A DNA stretch of 64,000 nucleotides from UMGS1322 sp900550765 (GCA_958448705.1 CAUDEY010000008.1:1-64000); one strand, 5' to 3'; numbered from the stretch's first letter, positions 51,326 through 60,830 are shown. The notes: generated from the sequence alone by a model not told the origin. Translations and numbers: made by a program.

Positions 51326-53404
51326 ATGTACAAATTTAAAAACAAAGAGGATATTTCCGTTTATTTTAATGATATCGAGGTGCTCTCTACTTTAAGTGTT
51401 TGGATGAATTCTACCTTAGGCAGCCGCATCGATTTGGCAGTGGTCGAGGCCGGTGAAAAAGAGGTGCGGTTTGAAAGCCGGGATAAAACGGCGGTACTTA
51501 TGCTCACATTGATTGAGCGGGGCGGCTGCTTTGCGTTAAAAGCAACCGGCAGGTATGACCCTTCCGGCACGTATGGACGCGGTTCTCATTTGCAGGATTT
51601 TAAAGGGATAGGCATTGATTTCGGAATGCCGCATGAGGGAAAGTATATTGATGCATTTATGAACTGCATGTTTTGGCAGCGTCCTTTTATCGGAAGGAAG
51701 ATCAGCGAAATGAAAGAGCGTACGCAGGCGCTGGTTTTTGATAGGGGCGGTTTATATGAGCTCTTTATGACCGTTTGCGATAAGGATTTTAAAACGGAGC
51801 TGTTTCCTTTTGGAAGGAGGGCTTCTTTGATCGCACATTCCAATACGGTGCAGGATCAGATCGATGAATATATTTTTATCGGCGGTATTGGAAACGATGT
51901 GTATGCTTTGCCTGAATTGGTTGTGGATTTTGGATTGAAGCAGATGAAAAAGCGCGGTAAGCTTAGAAAGGCAAAAAAATATCCTGAAATATTTGAGTAT
52001 CTCGGGTGGTGCAGTTGGGATGCCTTTCATATGGATGTTACTGAGCAGAATCTGTTGGATAAAGCGCAGGAATTTAAAGAAAAAGATATTCCGGTGCGAT
52101 GGATCATCTTGGATGATATGTGGGGAGATGTTCCGTGCAATGATTTAAAAACAATGCATTCGCGTGAGCTTAACAGCTGGGAGGCTGCGCCCGAACGTTT
52201 TCCGAATGGATTAAAAGGTGCCGTAAAAAAGCTGAAGGAGCAATACCGGCTTGCAGTGGGGATATGGCATCCGACCAGCGGCTATTGGTGGGGGATCGAT
52301 CCAAACGGGCCCCTGGCAAAAACGCATGGGGACCTATTGGAATATACCATTCCGGGTCTTTGGCCTGATGGCTCGCGTTATATGCATAGCTTTGAAAAGA
52401 GGAAAATCGAAAAATATTATGATGCACAACATGCCTTCTATAAAGATTGTAGTATCGATTTTGCCAAAGTGGATAATCAGGGCTCTACAGAACGGTTTTC
52501 TTACCGTAAGGGCTCCATTGGCGTTTGTTCAAAAAATCTTCATCGCGCAATAGAACAAACAGCAAAAAAATATTATGACGGCGCATTGATTAACTGCATG
52601 GGCATGCCGGTAGAAAATTTTTGGAACAGAACCTACAGCAATGTCAATCGTTTCAGCGGCGATTTTAAACCAGAGAACCGGAGCTGGTTTATCCAGCATC
52701 TGCTTCAATGCAGCTATAATGCTTTTTTTCAGGGAACGGTCTATACTGGTGATTGGGATATGTGGTGGTCTGATGATGCACAGGCAAAAAAGAATGCTGT
52801 GCTGCGCAGCATGAGCGGCGGTCCGATCTATATGTCCGATGAGCTGGGCAGAAGTGTAAAAGAGGTGATCATGCCCACGGTATTTTCCGATGGCAGAATT
52901 ATTCGGTTGGAAAATCCGGCTTTGCCCTGTCAGGAATGTTTGTTTGAGGATTGTGAGACAAACGGAAATATTTTTAAGGTCTTTAATACGATCAGGGATT
53001 GCGGTGTTCTTGCGGTATTCAATCTCAATAAGGAGGAAAAGCCCGTTCGGGGAGAGATCTCTTCCCGGGATGTTAATGCACTTAGACGGAGTCGGTATTG
53101 TCTGTATGACTGGTTCCGCCAGGAAGCACGTGTTTTAGAAAAAGGAGAAAAATTCAAGATCGTTCTTGAAAATTACGATGATTTTCGTTTGTTTTTGCTG
53201 GTTCCAATCAAAGAGGGCAGGGCAGAGCTTGGATTGATGGAGAAGTATATGATGCCGGCAACCTTTCGCAATATCAAAGAAGGTGTCCAGGTTCTGGATC
53301 AGGGGACCTTTGCTGTATACAGTGAAACGCCGCTTTCGGGTTTTGAAAAAATGCGGGAGAATATTTATGTTAAAAAAGTACAGGCAAATGAGATCTTAAA
53401 ATAG
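51326..53404 (+). CDS. GH36 raffinose synthase/Sip1-like alpha-galactosidase
   Basis: A 692-aa glycoside hydrolase resembling the raffinose synthase/seed imbibition (Sip1) branch. WCSWDAF (about 230) starts the barrel, the nucleophile aspartate is D383 in FAKVDNQG, and GDWDMWW (about 475) is typical. No signal peptide, so it acts on imported alpha-galactosides. The ATG has GAGGAG upstream. Its place between the activase and a transporter suggests it frees the substrate of the radical enzyme from an alpha-galactosyl conjugate; that link is inference. Confidence 0.8.
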   Translation: MYKFKNKEDISVYFNDIEVLSTLSVWMNSTLGSRIDLAVVEAGEKEVRFESRDKTAVLMLTLIERGGCFALKATGRYDPSGTYGRGSHLQDFKGIGIDFGMPHEGKYIDAFMNCMFWQRPFIGRKISEMKERTQALVFDRGGLYELFMTVCDKDFKTELFPFGRRASLIAHSNTVQDQIDEYIFIGGIGNDVYALPELVVDFGLKQMKKRGKLRKAKKYPEIFEYLGWCSWDAFHMDVTEQNLLDKAQEFKEKDIPVRWIILDDMWGDVPCNDLKTMHSRELNSWEAAPERFPNGLKGAVKKLKEQYRLAVGIWHPTSGYWWGIDPNGPLAKTHGDLLEYTIPGLWPDGSRYMHSFEKRKIEKYYDAQHAFYKDCSIDFAKVDNQGSTERFSYRKGSIGVCSKNLHRAIEQTAKKYYDGALINCMGMPVENFWNRTYSNVNRFSGDFKPENRSWFIQHLLQCSYNAFFQGTVYTGDWDMWWSDDAQAKKNAVLRSMSGGPIYMSDELGRSVKEVIMPTVFSDGRIIRLENPALPCQECLFEDCETNGNIFKVFNTIRDCGVLAVFNLNKEEKPVRGEISSRDVNALRRSRYCLYDWFRQEARVLEKGEKFKIVLENYDDFRLFLLVPIKEGRAELGLMEKYMMPATFRNIKEGVQVLDQGTFAVYSETPLSGFEKMRENIYVKKVQANEILK

Positions 53405-53422
53405 CAGCAAAGGTGGACTTCC

Positions 53423-54328
53423 ATGGGATATCTTTATGTAGTTATCGCTGTATTTTCCGGGGTATCAAAAGGCTTTTTAGCTAAAAAACTCAGCGGGAGG
53501 ACTTCAACGCTCAGACAAGCAGCATTCTACAACCTTCTTCGGATGACGGTCTGTGTTGTGATCGGCTTTTTGCTTTGTACGGTACAGAGCGGATTCGGGG
53601 GACTTGTTATTAATACGCCGACCGTCGGGCTTTCGCTCCTTTACGGAATCGGAACGGCCGCAATGGCGGTATCCTGGCTTTTTGCTGTACAATACAGCGC
53701 CTATGTTATGCTGGATATTTTTCTGGTATTAGGTACGGTTGTTCCGATCATCGGGTCAGCGATTTTGTTTGGGGAAATACCTTCCGTCCATCAGATTATC
53801 GGAGTGCTGATTTTATGTGCCGCTGTCTATTTGATGTGCGGCTACAGCAATTCCATTAAAGGAAAGCTGACCGTGAAAGGCATTGCCATTCTGCTTGTGT
53901 GCGGATTTTCCAACGGCCTCAGCGGGCTTGCTCAAAAAATGTTCAGCAGATCAGCGGCCGAAACAGGCGATATCAATGCTGCGTTTAATTTTTATGGGTA
54001 TGTATTTGCCTCAATAACACTGCTGCTTGTTTTTTTGATGATAAAAAATTTTAGTAAGACGGAAAAAAAGCCCGAGGATTCTCAGGCGGTTACACCTAAA
54101 ATTTATCTTATTATTGTGTTGATGTCAATTTTTCTGTTCCTCAATTCTTTTTTTCAGACAGCTGCCGCTGCAGAACTGGAGGCTTCCGTACTTTTTCCGA
54201 TGGTGCAGGGACTGTCACTGGTTTGTTCAACGGTAATGTCCGCTATTGCTTTTAAAGAGCGGGTTAATGCCAGAAGCATTGCAGGTACTGTGATTGCGTT
54301 TGTAGGAATGGTCATTTTAAATTTATAA
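53423..54328 (+). CDS. EamA/DMT superfamily transporter
   Basis: A 301-aa membrane protein with ten predicted helices in two repeats of the drug/metabolite transporter superfamily. The second repeat carries SVLFPMVQGLSLVCSTVMSA and ends GTVIAFVGMVILNL. It closes the radical-enzyme operon and may import the substrate or export a product. An AGGTGG site precedes the ATG by about eight bases. Confidence 0.85.
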   Translation: MGYLYVVIAVFSGVSKGFLAKKLSGRTSTLRQAAFYNLLRMTVCVVIGFLLCTVQSGFGGLVINTPTVGLSLLYGIGTAAMAVSWLFAVQYSAYVMLDIFLVLGTVVPIIGSAILFGEIPSVHQIIGVLILCAAVYLMCGYSNSIKGKLTVKGIAILLVCGFSNGLSGLAQKMFSRSAAETGDINAAFNFYGYVFASITLLLVFLMIKNFSKTEKKPEDSQAVTPKIYLIIVLMSIFLFLNSFFQTAAAAELEASVLFPMVQGLSLVCSTVMSAIAFKERVNARSIAGTVIAFVGMVILNL

Positions 54329-54345
54329 AATTTTACGCGTAACAA

Positions 54346-54374
54346 TTGGACTTTTTATAAAGATATTGTATATT
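54346..54374 (+). promoter_or_regulatory. Promoter-like pair before the sporulation genes
   Basis: TTGGAC (54346-54351), 17-bp spacer, TATATT (54369-54374). Confidence 0.45.
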
Positions 54375-54384
54375 TTATAAAAAT

Positions 54385-54420
54385 AAGCACAGACTTTTAA
54401 TGAGGTGAAAGTCTGTGCTT
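54385..54420 (+). promoter_or_regulatory. Perfect hairpin enclosing the DUF2953 start region
   Basis: AAGCACAGACTTT (54385-54397) pairs perfectly with AAAGTCTGTGCTT (54408-54420). The loop holds GAGGTG, and the GTG start codon (54415) lies inside the 3' arm. It may restrain translation, or be a terminator of the upstream operon. Confidence 0.5.
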
Positions 54421-54921
54421 TATTTGTTGCTTTTCATTGTTGTTTTGCTGCTGCCTTTTACATTCAGGATAGCGGCAGACACGAAAAACGATGCTGTTAA
54501 CCTGCAGGCAGATTTTATGTTTTTGGGCTTGATTCCGATTAAGCTGTTTCAAAAAAGCATAACTGTAAAAAACGTTATAGCATCTTTCTTTTCAGGCAAA
54601 AAAAGCAAATACAGTAAAGCACGGATTTTCAGAGCGTTCAGAAAACATATAAAAATAAAAAAACTTATTTTGAATTCTCATATCGGTACGGGTGATGCTG
54701 CATCTACAGCAATTATCAGCGGACAGGTTTTTGGATTTCTGGCGCCTGCAGTGGCGAATCTTTCTAAAAATCAGGAGTATAAGCTGGATATTAATCCTGT
54801 TTTTGATAAAAAAGAATTTGATTTTTTAGGCGAATGTATATTGCGTACCAATATGGTACATACTGTAATTGCCATATTTGAAATTTTAAGGAGTAAGAAA
54901 AATGGAAAAGCATCCTATTGA
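54415..54921 (+). CDS. DUF2953 protein (YtfI-like), sporulation-linked
   Basis: A 168-aa protein with an N-terminal membrane helix, followed by the DUF2953 pattern with LNSHIGTGDAASTAIISGQV. In endospore formers this gene usually precedes ytfJ, as here, and is probably expressed in the mother cell or forespore. The GTG start follows GAGGTGA but lies within a hairpin; a TTG nine bases on is an alternative. It overlaps ytfJ by 20 bases. Confidence 0.8.
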   Translation: MLYLLLFIVVLLLPFTFRIAADTKNDAVNLQADFMFLGLIPIKLFQKSITVKNVIASFFSGKKSKYSKARIFRAFRKHIKIKKLILNSHIGTGDAASTAIISGQVFGFLAPAVANLSKNQEYKLDINPVFDKKEFDFLGECILRTNMVHTVIAIFEILRSKKNGKASY

Positions 54922-55288
54922 AAACATTATGTCCTCTACGATGGAAAGCCTCAATAAAATGATCGATGTGGATAAGGTGATCGGTCATGCGGTAATTGCT
55001 CCCAACGGCGCTACGATTATTCCGGTATCTCAGTTAGCCTTCGGATTTGCTTCCGGCGGCGGAGAATATGAATTTCCGCAGAGTAAAAAAGAAGAATTTC
55101 CTTTTGCCGGCGGTGCCGGTGCGGGAATTTCGGTAAAACCCAGCGGATTTTTAGTAATCTCCGGGGATCTGATTCGCTTTTTGCCGATACAAAAAAGCAG
55201 CAGCTGTGATAAAATTATCGATCTTGTTCCGCAGGTGGTAGAACAGATTAAGAATATGGGGAAGGAAGAAGATACCACTGTTGAATAA
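54902..55288 (+). CDS. ytfJ: Spore protein YtfJ/GerW
   Basis: A 128-aa protein of the GerW/YtfJ family, required for normal germination in some spore formers. Its glycine-rich core is recognisable (FGFASGGGEYEF and GGAGAGISVKPSGFLVI). The start has GGAG and overlaps the DUF2953 end. With its partner it shows that the host is likely a spore former. Confidence 0.92.
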   Translation: MEKHPIENIMSSTMESLNKMIDVDKVIGHAVIAPNGATIIPVSQLAFGFASGGGEYEFPQSKKEEFPFAGGAGAGISVKPSGFLVISGDLIRFLPIQKSSSCDKIIDLVPQVVEQIKNMGKEEDTTVE

Positions 55289-55314
55289 AACGAAACTGTA
55301 AATACTATAAAACG

Positions 55315-55345
55315 AGGGTTAAATTACATTAACCCTATTTTTGTT
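55315..55345 (+). terminator. Terminator after ytfJ
   Basis: AGGGTTAA (55315-55322) pairs with TTAACCCT (55329-55336), then a T-rich run. Confidence 0.75.
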
Positions 55346-55358
55346 TTTGGAGGAATTT

Positions 55359-56426
55359 ATGAAAAGAGTATTTGCGGCTTTTTTTGTTATTGTCAGCTTT
55401 TTAACAATTCCGGTATCCGCACTGGAGGCTTCGGCTTATATTGTGATTGAACAAAGTACAGGCCGGGTGTTGTATGAGGCCAATGCGGATTCTCCGATGC
55501 CTATGGCCAGTACGACCAAGGTGATGACGGCTGTTTTGGTGATTGAGAATCTTGACTTGGCAAAGGAATATGATATTCCCGACGGTGCCGTGGGGATTCC
55601 CGGCTCTTCGATTTATTTGAAAAAAGGCGAAAAATTAACGGGGGAGGAACTCTTGTATGGGCTGATGCTGGCTTCCGGAAATGACGCCGCTTACGCCTTA
55701 GCCGAACTGACAAGCGGCAGCGTTGAGGCTTTTGTTGAAAAAATGAATCAAAAGGCTGTAGAGTTGGGGTTGGAACATACCCGCTTTGCAGATCCCTGCG
55801 GACTTGCAGCGCAAAATCATTATACTTCTGCGCGGGATTTGGCCGTATTGTGTGCCTATGCACTGAATAATGAAATTTTTGCTCGTGTCGTAGCCACACA
55901 AAATTACCAGATACCGGGAGCGGAAGAGGGAACCTTGCGTTATTTGCATAATAAAAATCGAATTTTGGGGGAATGCTTAGGCGGAAACGGTATAAAAACC
56001 GGATATACCCGTGCAGCGGGGCGATGCTTATGTTCATCTGCTACCCGGAACGGCATGCAGCTGATCTGTGTTACGCTGAATGACTATAACTGGTTTAATG
56101 ATTCTAAAACATTGCTGGAAAAGGGTTTTGCCGAATATACAATGGTCAGCCTGTTTGAAGAAAATAAAGTTGCAGGCGTCTGCAATATTTTAGACGGAAA
56201 AGAGGAAAAGTGTGATATAATATGCAAAACAGAATTGGCATATCCCTTAAAGAAAGGGGAAAAGCTTTCTGTGGTAACAGATGTCATGCTCGAAAGGCAG
56301 GCGCCGGTTTCCCGTGGGGAAAAGGCCGGGGAGATTAGGGCGTATCTCAACGGTGAGCAGGTTGCTTCCAGCGAGTGTGTCTTTTATACCAGTGTGGAGA
56401 AAAAAATGAAATGGTTTGGACGGTAA
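55359..56426 (+). CDS. D-alanyl-D-alanine carboxypeptidase (DacF/PBP5-like)
   Basis: A 355-aa exported serine peptidase that trims the terminal D-alanine of peptidoglycan stems. Signal peptide 1-21. Active-site motifs are S51-T-T-K54, SGN (about 109-111) and KTG (about 213-215). The C-terminal domain after 260 fits PBP5_C. GGAGGA precedes the ATG. Neighbours and length fit the DacF type used in spore cortex formation, but vegetative DacA cannot be excluded. Confidence 0.9.
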   Translation: MKRVFAAFFVIVSFLTIPVSALEASAYIVIEQSTGRVLYEANADSPMPMASTTKVMTAVLVIENLDLAKEYDIPDGAVGIPGSSIYLKKGEKLTGEELLYGLMLASGNDAAYALAELTSGSVEAFVEKMNQKAVELGLEHTRFADPCGLAAQNHYTSARDLAVLCAYALNNEIFARVVATQNYQIPGAEEGTLRYLHNKNRILGECLGGNGIKTGYTRAAGRCLCSSATRNGMQLICVTLNDYNWFNDSKTLLEKGFAEYTMVSLFEENKVAGVCNILDGKEEKCDIICKTELAYPLKKGEKLSVVTDVMLERQAPVSRGEKAGEIRAYLNGEQVASSECVFYTSVEKKMKWFGR

Positions 56427-56430
56427 AAAG

Positions 56431-57135
56431 ATGAGATTGCAAAAGTATATGGCTGCCTGCGGTATAGCTTCTCGGCGGGCCTGCGAGCAATTGATCCTGC
56501 AGGGCAGGGTAAGCGTGAATGGAGAAACGATAACGCATTTGGGGACGCAGGTAGAAGAAAAGGATATCGTGGTATTTGACGGACAACAAATACAACCTGC
56601 TGAAAAGCGGGTATACATAATGCTGTATAAGCCGGATAAGGTGATTAGTACGGCAAATGATCCTGAGGGGAGAAAAACCGTGCTTGATCTGATAGAAACA
56701 AAACAGCGGCTCTATCCTGTAGGACGTCTGGATTATCATACGGAGGGACTGATCCTTTTGGTGAACGACGGCGATGCAGCGTATCATTTGACACATCCTA
56801 AGTTTGAAATCGAAAAGGAATATCTGGCGGTAATCGCCGGAGGAATTGAGCGAGAAGAAATTCTAAAGCTTCAGTCTGGCGTAATCATTGACGGGATAAA
56901 GACTTCTCCCTGCAAAATCAAGCGCTGTGATGCTACGGAACATACGACCTCGCTTTCGGTGATTCTTCATGAGGGACGCAACCGGCAGGTTCGTAAAATG
57001 TTTGAAGCTGTTGGTAAAAATGTGCTTCATTTAACCAGAATACGCCACGGTGAGCTTGTGCTTTCTGGGTTAAAGCCGGGGCAGTGGAGGTATTTAAATG
57101 CAGAGGAGATTGCTTACCTTGAAAATTTAAAATAA
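56431..57135 (+). CDS. RsuA/RluB-family pseudouridine synthase
   Basis: A 234-aa enzyme converting a specific rRNA uridine to pseudouridine. It has an S4 RNA-binding domain (RLQKYMAACGIASRRACEQL, 1-60) and the catalytic aspartate in VGRLDYHTEGL. The ribosome contact motif GRNRQVRKMF is intact. Start ATG five bases after the carboxypeptidase stop, so probably cotranscribed. RluB (23S) is the likeliest target, but not proven by sequence. Confidence 0.92.
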   Translation: MRLQKYMAACGIASRRACEQLILQGRVSVNGETITHLGTQVEEKDIVVFDGQQIQPAEKRVYIMLYKPDKVISTANDPEGRKTVLDLIETKQRLYPVGRLDYHTEGLILLVNDGDAAYHLTHPKFEIEKEYLAVIAGGIEREEILKLQSGVIIDGIKTSPCKIKRCDATEHTTSLSVILHEGRNRQVRKMFEAVGKNVLHLTRIRHGELVLSGLKPGQWRYLNAEEIAYLENLK

Positions 57136-57227
57136 GTGGTAAAAAATTGATAAAAAGTGTTTGCCAAACGAGCCTGTTTTGTGATATTATAAAGTGCGAT
57201 AATTTTTACAAAGCGAAAGGGTTTGCA

Positions 57228-57386
57228 ATGAGCAGGCATGTTCAAAAATCAGCATTGCACAGTAGTATAGGTATGGCATTGGGAGCCGGCCTTAGTGCAG
57301 CATTCCTGTTTTTAAAATACGGCACGGCAAAGGCGTCTTGCAAAAAAGCAACGGCGGGCTGTGCTTTTATTTTTGCCGCGCAGTAA
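57228..57386 (+). CDS. Small membrane protein
   Basis: A 52-aa peptide with one hydrophobic segment (SIGMALGAGLSAAFLFL), a basic flank and a second short hydrophobic stretch. Function unknown. GAAAGGG precedes the ATG. A TTGCCA/TATTAT promoter-like pair lies near 57160-57190. It is 36 bases upstream of oadG, perhaps part of that transcript. Confidence 0.5.
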   Translation: MSRHVQKSALHSSIGMALGAGLSAAFLFLKYGTAKASCKKATAGCAFIFAAQ

Positions 57387-57421
57387 ATTTTTCGTGTGTT
57401 AGAATAAAGGGGTGATAGAGT

Positions 57422-57775
57422 ATGGTATTTCATTTTCAGGTAATGGCCGAAGCGCTGAGTATAACCGATTCCTTAAAAGTTACGGCAATCGGATTGCTCG
57501 TTGTTTTTGCAGTACTGGCTATCCTTATATTTTTTATTGAAGGTATCCACGCCGTATTTAAGGATAGAAAGCCTAAGGCGGAAACAAAAGCGGAGCGCAC
57601 ACCGGTAAAACAACAACCGGAAGAGCGTATTTCCGCAGGTGTTATGGCAGAGGTGCCGCCGGCAGAAGAGGCTGCCGAAGACGGTGAGTTTATTGCTGCG
57701 GTTTCGGCTGCGGTTTCTCTGGCAACGGGAAAGCCCAATACTTCATTTGTTATCAAATCCATTAAAAACGGTTAA
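57422..57775 (+). CDS. oadG: Oxaloacetate decarboxylase gamma chain (OadG)
   Basis: A 117-aa small subunit with one N-terminal membrane helix (about 19-41) and a charged, proline-rich tail. It anchors the carboxyltransferase to the Na+ pump beta subunit. GGGGTGAT precedes the ATG. It heads the operon oadG-carrier-oadB-oadA. Confidence 0.85.
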   Translation: MVFHFQVMAEALSITDSLKVTAIGLLVVFAVLAILIFFIEGIHAVFKDRKPKAETKAERTPVKQQPEERISAGVMAEVPPAEEAAEDGEFIAAVSAAVSLATGKPNTSFVIKSIKNG

Positions 57776-57789
57776 AACAGGAGGAAACG

Positions 57790-58158
57790 ATGATGCGTAA
57801 ATTTAATATCAATGTAAACGGAAAAATATATGTAGTGGAAATAGAAGAAACAGGGGAAGCGGCTCCGGTTATTGAGCCTTTTAAGGCAGCAGAAGCGCCT
57901 AAGGCAGAAACACCTAAAGCCGCAGAAGCACCGAAGGCAGCAGCCGGCGCGACAACAATCAACGCGCCTATGCCCGGAACGATTCTCGATGTAAAGGTTG
58001 CCGTGGGTACGGCGGTAAAAGCCGGGGATGTGATCTGCATTTTAGAGGCGATGAAAATGGAAAATGAAATCGTTGCTCCGCAGGATGGTACAATTACCAG
58101 TGTAGTTGCCAAGGGCGCCAGTGTAAATTCGGGCGATCTTTTAGCGGCTATGGAATGA
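57790..58158 (+). CDS. Biotin carboxyl carrier subunit of the decarboxylase
   Basis: A 122-aa carrier with an alanine/proline-rich linker (about 30-55) and a C-terminal biotinyl domain. The biotin is attached at K89 in EAMKMEN by BirA, which is encoded in this window. It shuttles the carboxyl group between OadA and OadB. AGGAGG precedes the start; it overlaps the next open frame but not the chosen oadB start. Confidence 0.92.
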   Translation: MMRKFNINVNGKIYVVEIEETGEAAPVIEPFKAAEAPKAETPKAAEAPKAAAGATTINAPMPGTILDVKVAVGTAVKAGDVICILEAMKMENEIVAPQDGTITSVVAKGASVNSGDLLAAME

Positions 58159-58178
58159 AAATATGCGGGGGTAGTTAC

Positions 58179-59429
58179 ATGAATTTTATTGCTCTTGCGG
58201 AAGCTCCCAGCATTGATATCAGCCAAACCATTAGGGATTTATGGGCTGAGAGCGGATTATATGATATTTTTCATAATTTTTTAGACAGCGGCTGGCAGAC
58301 GTTGGCGATGATTTTCATTGCCTGCGTGCTGCTTTATCTGGCAATCGGCAAAAAATTTGAGCCATTACTGCTGCTGCCTATCGCAACAGGCATTCTGTTG
58401 GCTAATGTCGGCGGCGGAGAGATTTTTAACAGTCAGTGCTTTGCCGATGGACATGTCAACTGGGAATGCTTTAACGGTACTGGCGCTGTGATCGACGGCG
58501 AACTGGTAAAGGCCGGATTGTTTGATTATCTTTATCTTGGTGTAAAGCTGGGAATTTATCCGTGCTTGATTTTTATGGGGGTAGGCGCGATGACGGATTT
58601 CAGTCCTTTGATTGCCAACCCCAAAAGCTTGATTCTCGGTGCGGCGGCGCAGCTGGGGATTTTTATAGCGCTGATTATTGCAGGTCTTCTGGACTTTTCG
58701 GGCAATGTGGCAGCCAGTATCGGAATTATCGGCGGTGCCGACGGCCCCACGGCAATTTTGGTTACCTCGCTTTTAGCACCGGATAAGCTGGCACCGATTG
58801 CGATTGCAGCCTATTCCTACATGGCGCTGGTACCGGTTATTCAGCCGCCCATTATGCGTTTGCTTACGACAAAAAAAGAACGCGAAATTGTTATGGAGCA
58901 GCTTCGGCCGGTTTCTAAACGGGAATTAATCATATTCCCTATAGCTACTGCGGCAGTTATTATTTTGATTTTGCCGTCTACTGCACCGCTGATTGGCAGC
59001 TTGATGTTCGGTAACTTGCTGCGTGTTTGCGGTGTGACAGAGCGTTTGAATAAAACAGTGCAGAATGAGCTTTGCAATATCGTTACGATCTTTTTAGGCG
59101 TTACGGTAGGTGCTACGGCCGTAGGGGAATCGTTCCTGAATTTGGAAACGGTACTTATTATTTGCTTGGGACTTGTTGCGTTTGCAATGGGAACAGCAGG
59201 CGGTGTACTGCTGGGCAAGCTGATGTGTTTGCTGACCAAAGGCAAGATCAATCCGCTGATCGGCGCGGCCGGCGTTTCAGCTGTGCCGATGGCAGCGCGT
59301 GTTGCACAGAAGGAAGGACAGAAAGCTAACCCCAAAAATTTCCTGCTGATGCATGCTATGGGACCCAATGTGGCCGGCGTTATCGGCTCGGCTGTTGCTG
59401 CGGGCGTATTGCTTTCAATTTTCGGTTAA
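58179..59429 (+). CDS. oadB: Na+-translocating decarboxylase beta subunit (OadB)
   Basis: A 416-aa integral membrane protein with about ten helices. It decarboxylates carboxybiotin and exports sodium. The conserved aspartate is in GGADGPTAI, and the GVTVGATAVGESF segment is another hallmark. The ATG at 58179 has GGGGGT ahead; a longer start at 58155 lacks this. Confidence 0.95.
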   Translation: MNFIALAEAPSIDISQTIRDLWAESGLYDIFHNFLDSGWQTLAMIFIACVLLYLAIGKKFEPLLLLPIATGILLANVGGGEIFNSQCFADGHVNWECFNGTGAVIDGELVKAGLFDYLYLGVKLGIYPCLIFMGVGAMTDFSPLIANPKSLILGAAAQLGIFIALIIAGLLDFSGNVAASIGIIGGADGPTAILVTSLLAPDKLAPIAIAAYSYMALVPVIQPPIMRLLTTKKEREIVMEQLRPVSKRELIIFPIATAAVIILILPSTAPLIGSLMFGNLLRVCGVTERLNKTVQNELCNIVTIFLGVTVGATAVGESFLNLETVLIICLGLVAFAMGTAGGVLLGKLMCLLTKGKINPLIGAAGVSAVPMAARVAQKEGQKANPKNFLLMHAMGPNVAGVIGSAVAAGVLLSIFG

Positions 59430-59444
59430 TATAGGAGGACGATT

Positions 59445-60830
59445 ATGGGAAAAGTATTGATTACGGATACGATCCTCCGTGACGCGCACCAATCGCAGGC
59501 GGCTACCAGGATGCGCCTGGATGAAATGCTTCCGGCATGCGAGGTTCTTGATAGCATCGGCTATTATTCATTAGAAGCATGGGGCGGTGCCACGTTTGAT
59601 TCGTGCCTGCGCTTTTTGAATGAGGATCCGTGGGATCGGCTGCGTGCTTTGCGTAAGGCACTGCCCAATACGAAGCTTCAAATGCTGCTTCGCGGCCAGA
59701 ATATTTTAGGTTACCGCCATTATGCGGATGATGTGGTGGATAAGTTTGTACAAAAGAGTATTGAAAACGGGATAGATATCATTCGTATCTTTGATGCGCT
59801 GAATGATTTGCGCAATATGGAACAAGCGGCAAAAAGCACTAAGAAATACGGCGGTATCGCTGAACTTGCCATGAGCTATACGATCAGCCCGGTGCATACT
59901 ACCGACTATTTTGTGGATTTGGCAAAGCAGATGGAACAGATGGGCGCGGATACCATATGTATTAAGGATATGGCCAATCTGCTGCTGCCTTACGATGCAT
60001 ATGACCTTGTGAAAAAGCTGAAAGCCGCCGTAAAAGTGCCGATTCATCTTCATACCCACAATACCAGCGGAACCGGTGATATGACCATTTTAAAGGCTAT
60101 TGAAGCCGGTGTAGATATCGTGGATACGGCGCTTTCCCCGCTTGCTAACGGCACTAGTCAGCCTGCAACCGAATCATTGGTAGCGACGCTCAGGGGGACT
60201 GCGTACGATACCGGACTGCAGCTGGATAAGCTTGTTGAGGCAAGTAAACACTTTAAAAAGGTGGCTCAGCGGCTGAAAGATGATAAGATTTTGGATCCGA
60301 AAGTATTGGCAGTGGATATCAACACGCTGCTCTATCAGGTTCCAGGAGGAATGCTTTCCAATTTGATTTCCCAGCTGAAAGAAGCGGGGCAGGAGGATAA
60401 ACTGACCCAATGCTTGGCGGAAGTACCGAATGTTCGAAAAGATTTCGGCTACCCGCCGTTGGTTACGCCTACCAGCCAAATTGTAGGCACTCAGGCGGTG
60501 CTTAACGTTCTTTGCGGCGAGCGGTACAAAATGGTTACTAAAGAATCCAAAGGTCTTTTGGCGGGCGAGTACGGTCATTTACCGGCACCGGTGAATGAAG
60601 AGGTGCGCAAAAAATGCATCGGTGATACACCGGTGATTACCGGCCGGCCGGCGGATGCCTTGAAGCCTGAATTTGATAAATATATTGAGGAAATCAAGGA
60701 TTATATGATTCAGGAGGAAGACGCACTCTCTTACGCACTATTCCCCCAGGTTGCCATGAATTTCTTTAAAAAACGTAAGGAGGCGGCCCAGGGAAGTTTG
60801 GATATTAAGGTAAGTGTAACGGAAATTTAG
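59445..60830 (+). CDS. oadA: Oxaloacetate decarboxylase alpha chain, carboxyltransferase (OadA)
   Basis: A 461-aa biotin-dependent carboxyltransferase, lacking a fused biotin domain, which is supplied by the separate carrier. The metal site is formed by TDTILRDAHQS and HLHTHNTSG, with a lysine near IKDMAN (about 175) that is probably carboxylated. It splits oxaloacetate to pyruvate and passes CO2 to biotin. Last gene of the operon. Confidence 0.95.
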   Translation: MGKVLITDTILRDAHQSQAATRMRLDEMLPACEVLDSIGYYSLEAWGGATFDSCLRFLNEDPWDRLRALRKALPNTKLQMLLRGQNILGYRHYADDVVDKFVQKSIENGIDIIRIFDALNDLRNMEQAAKSTKKYGGIAELAMSYTISPVHTTDYFVDLAKQMEQMGADTICIKDMANLLLPYDAYDLVKKLKAAVKVPIHLHTHNTSGTGDMTILKAIEAGVDIVDTALSPLANGTSQPATESLVATLRGTAYDTGLQLDKLVEASKHFKKVAQRLKDDKILDPKVLAVDINTLLYQVPGGMLSNLISQLKEAGQEDKLTQCLAEVPNVRKDFGYPPLVTPTSQIVGTQAVLNVLCGERYKMVTKESKGLLAGEYGHLPAPVNEEVRKKCIGDTPVITGRPADALKPEFDKYIEEIKDYMIQEEDALSYALFPQVAMNFFKKRKEAAQGSLDIKVSVTEI

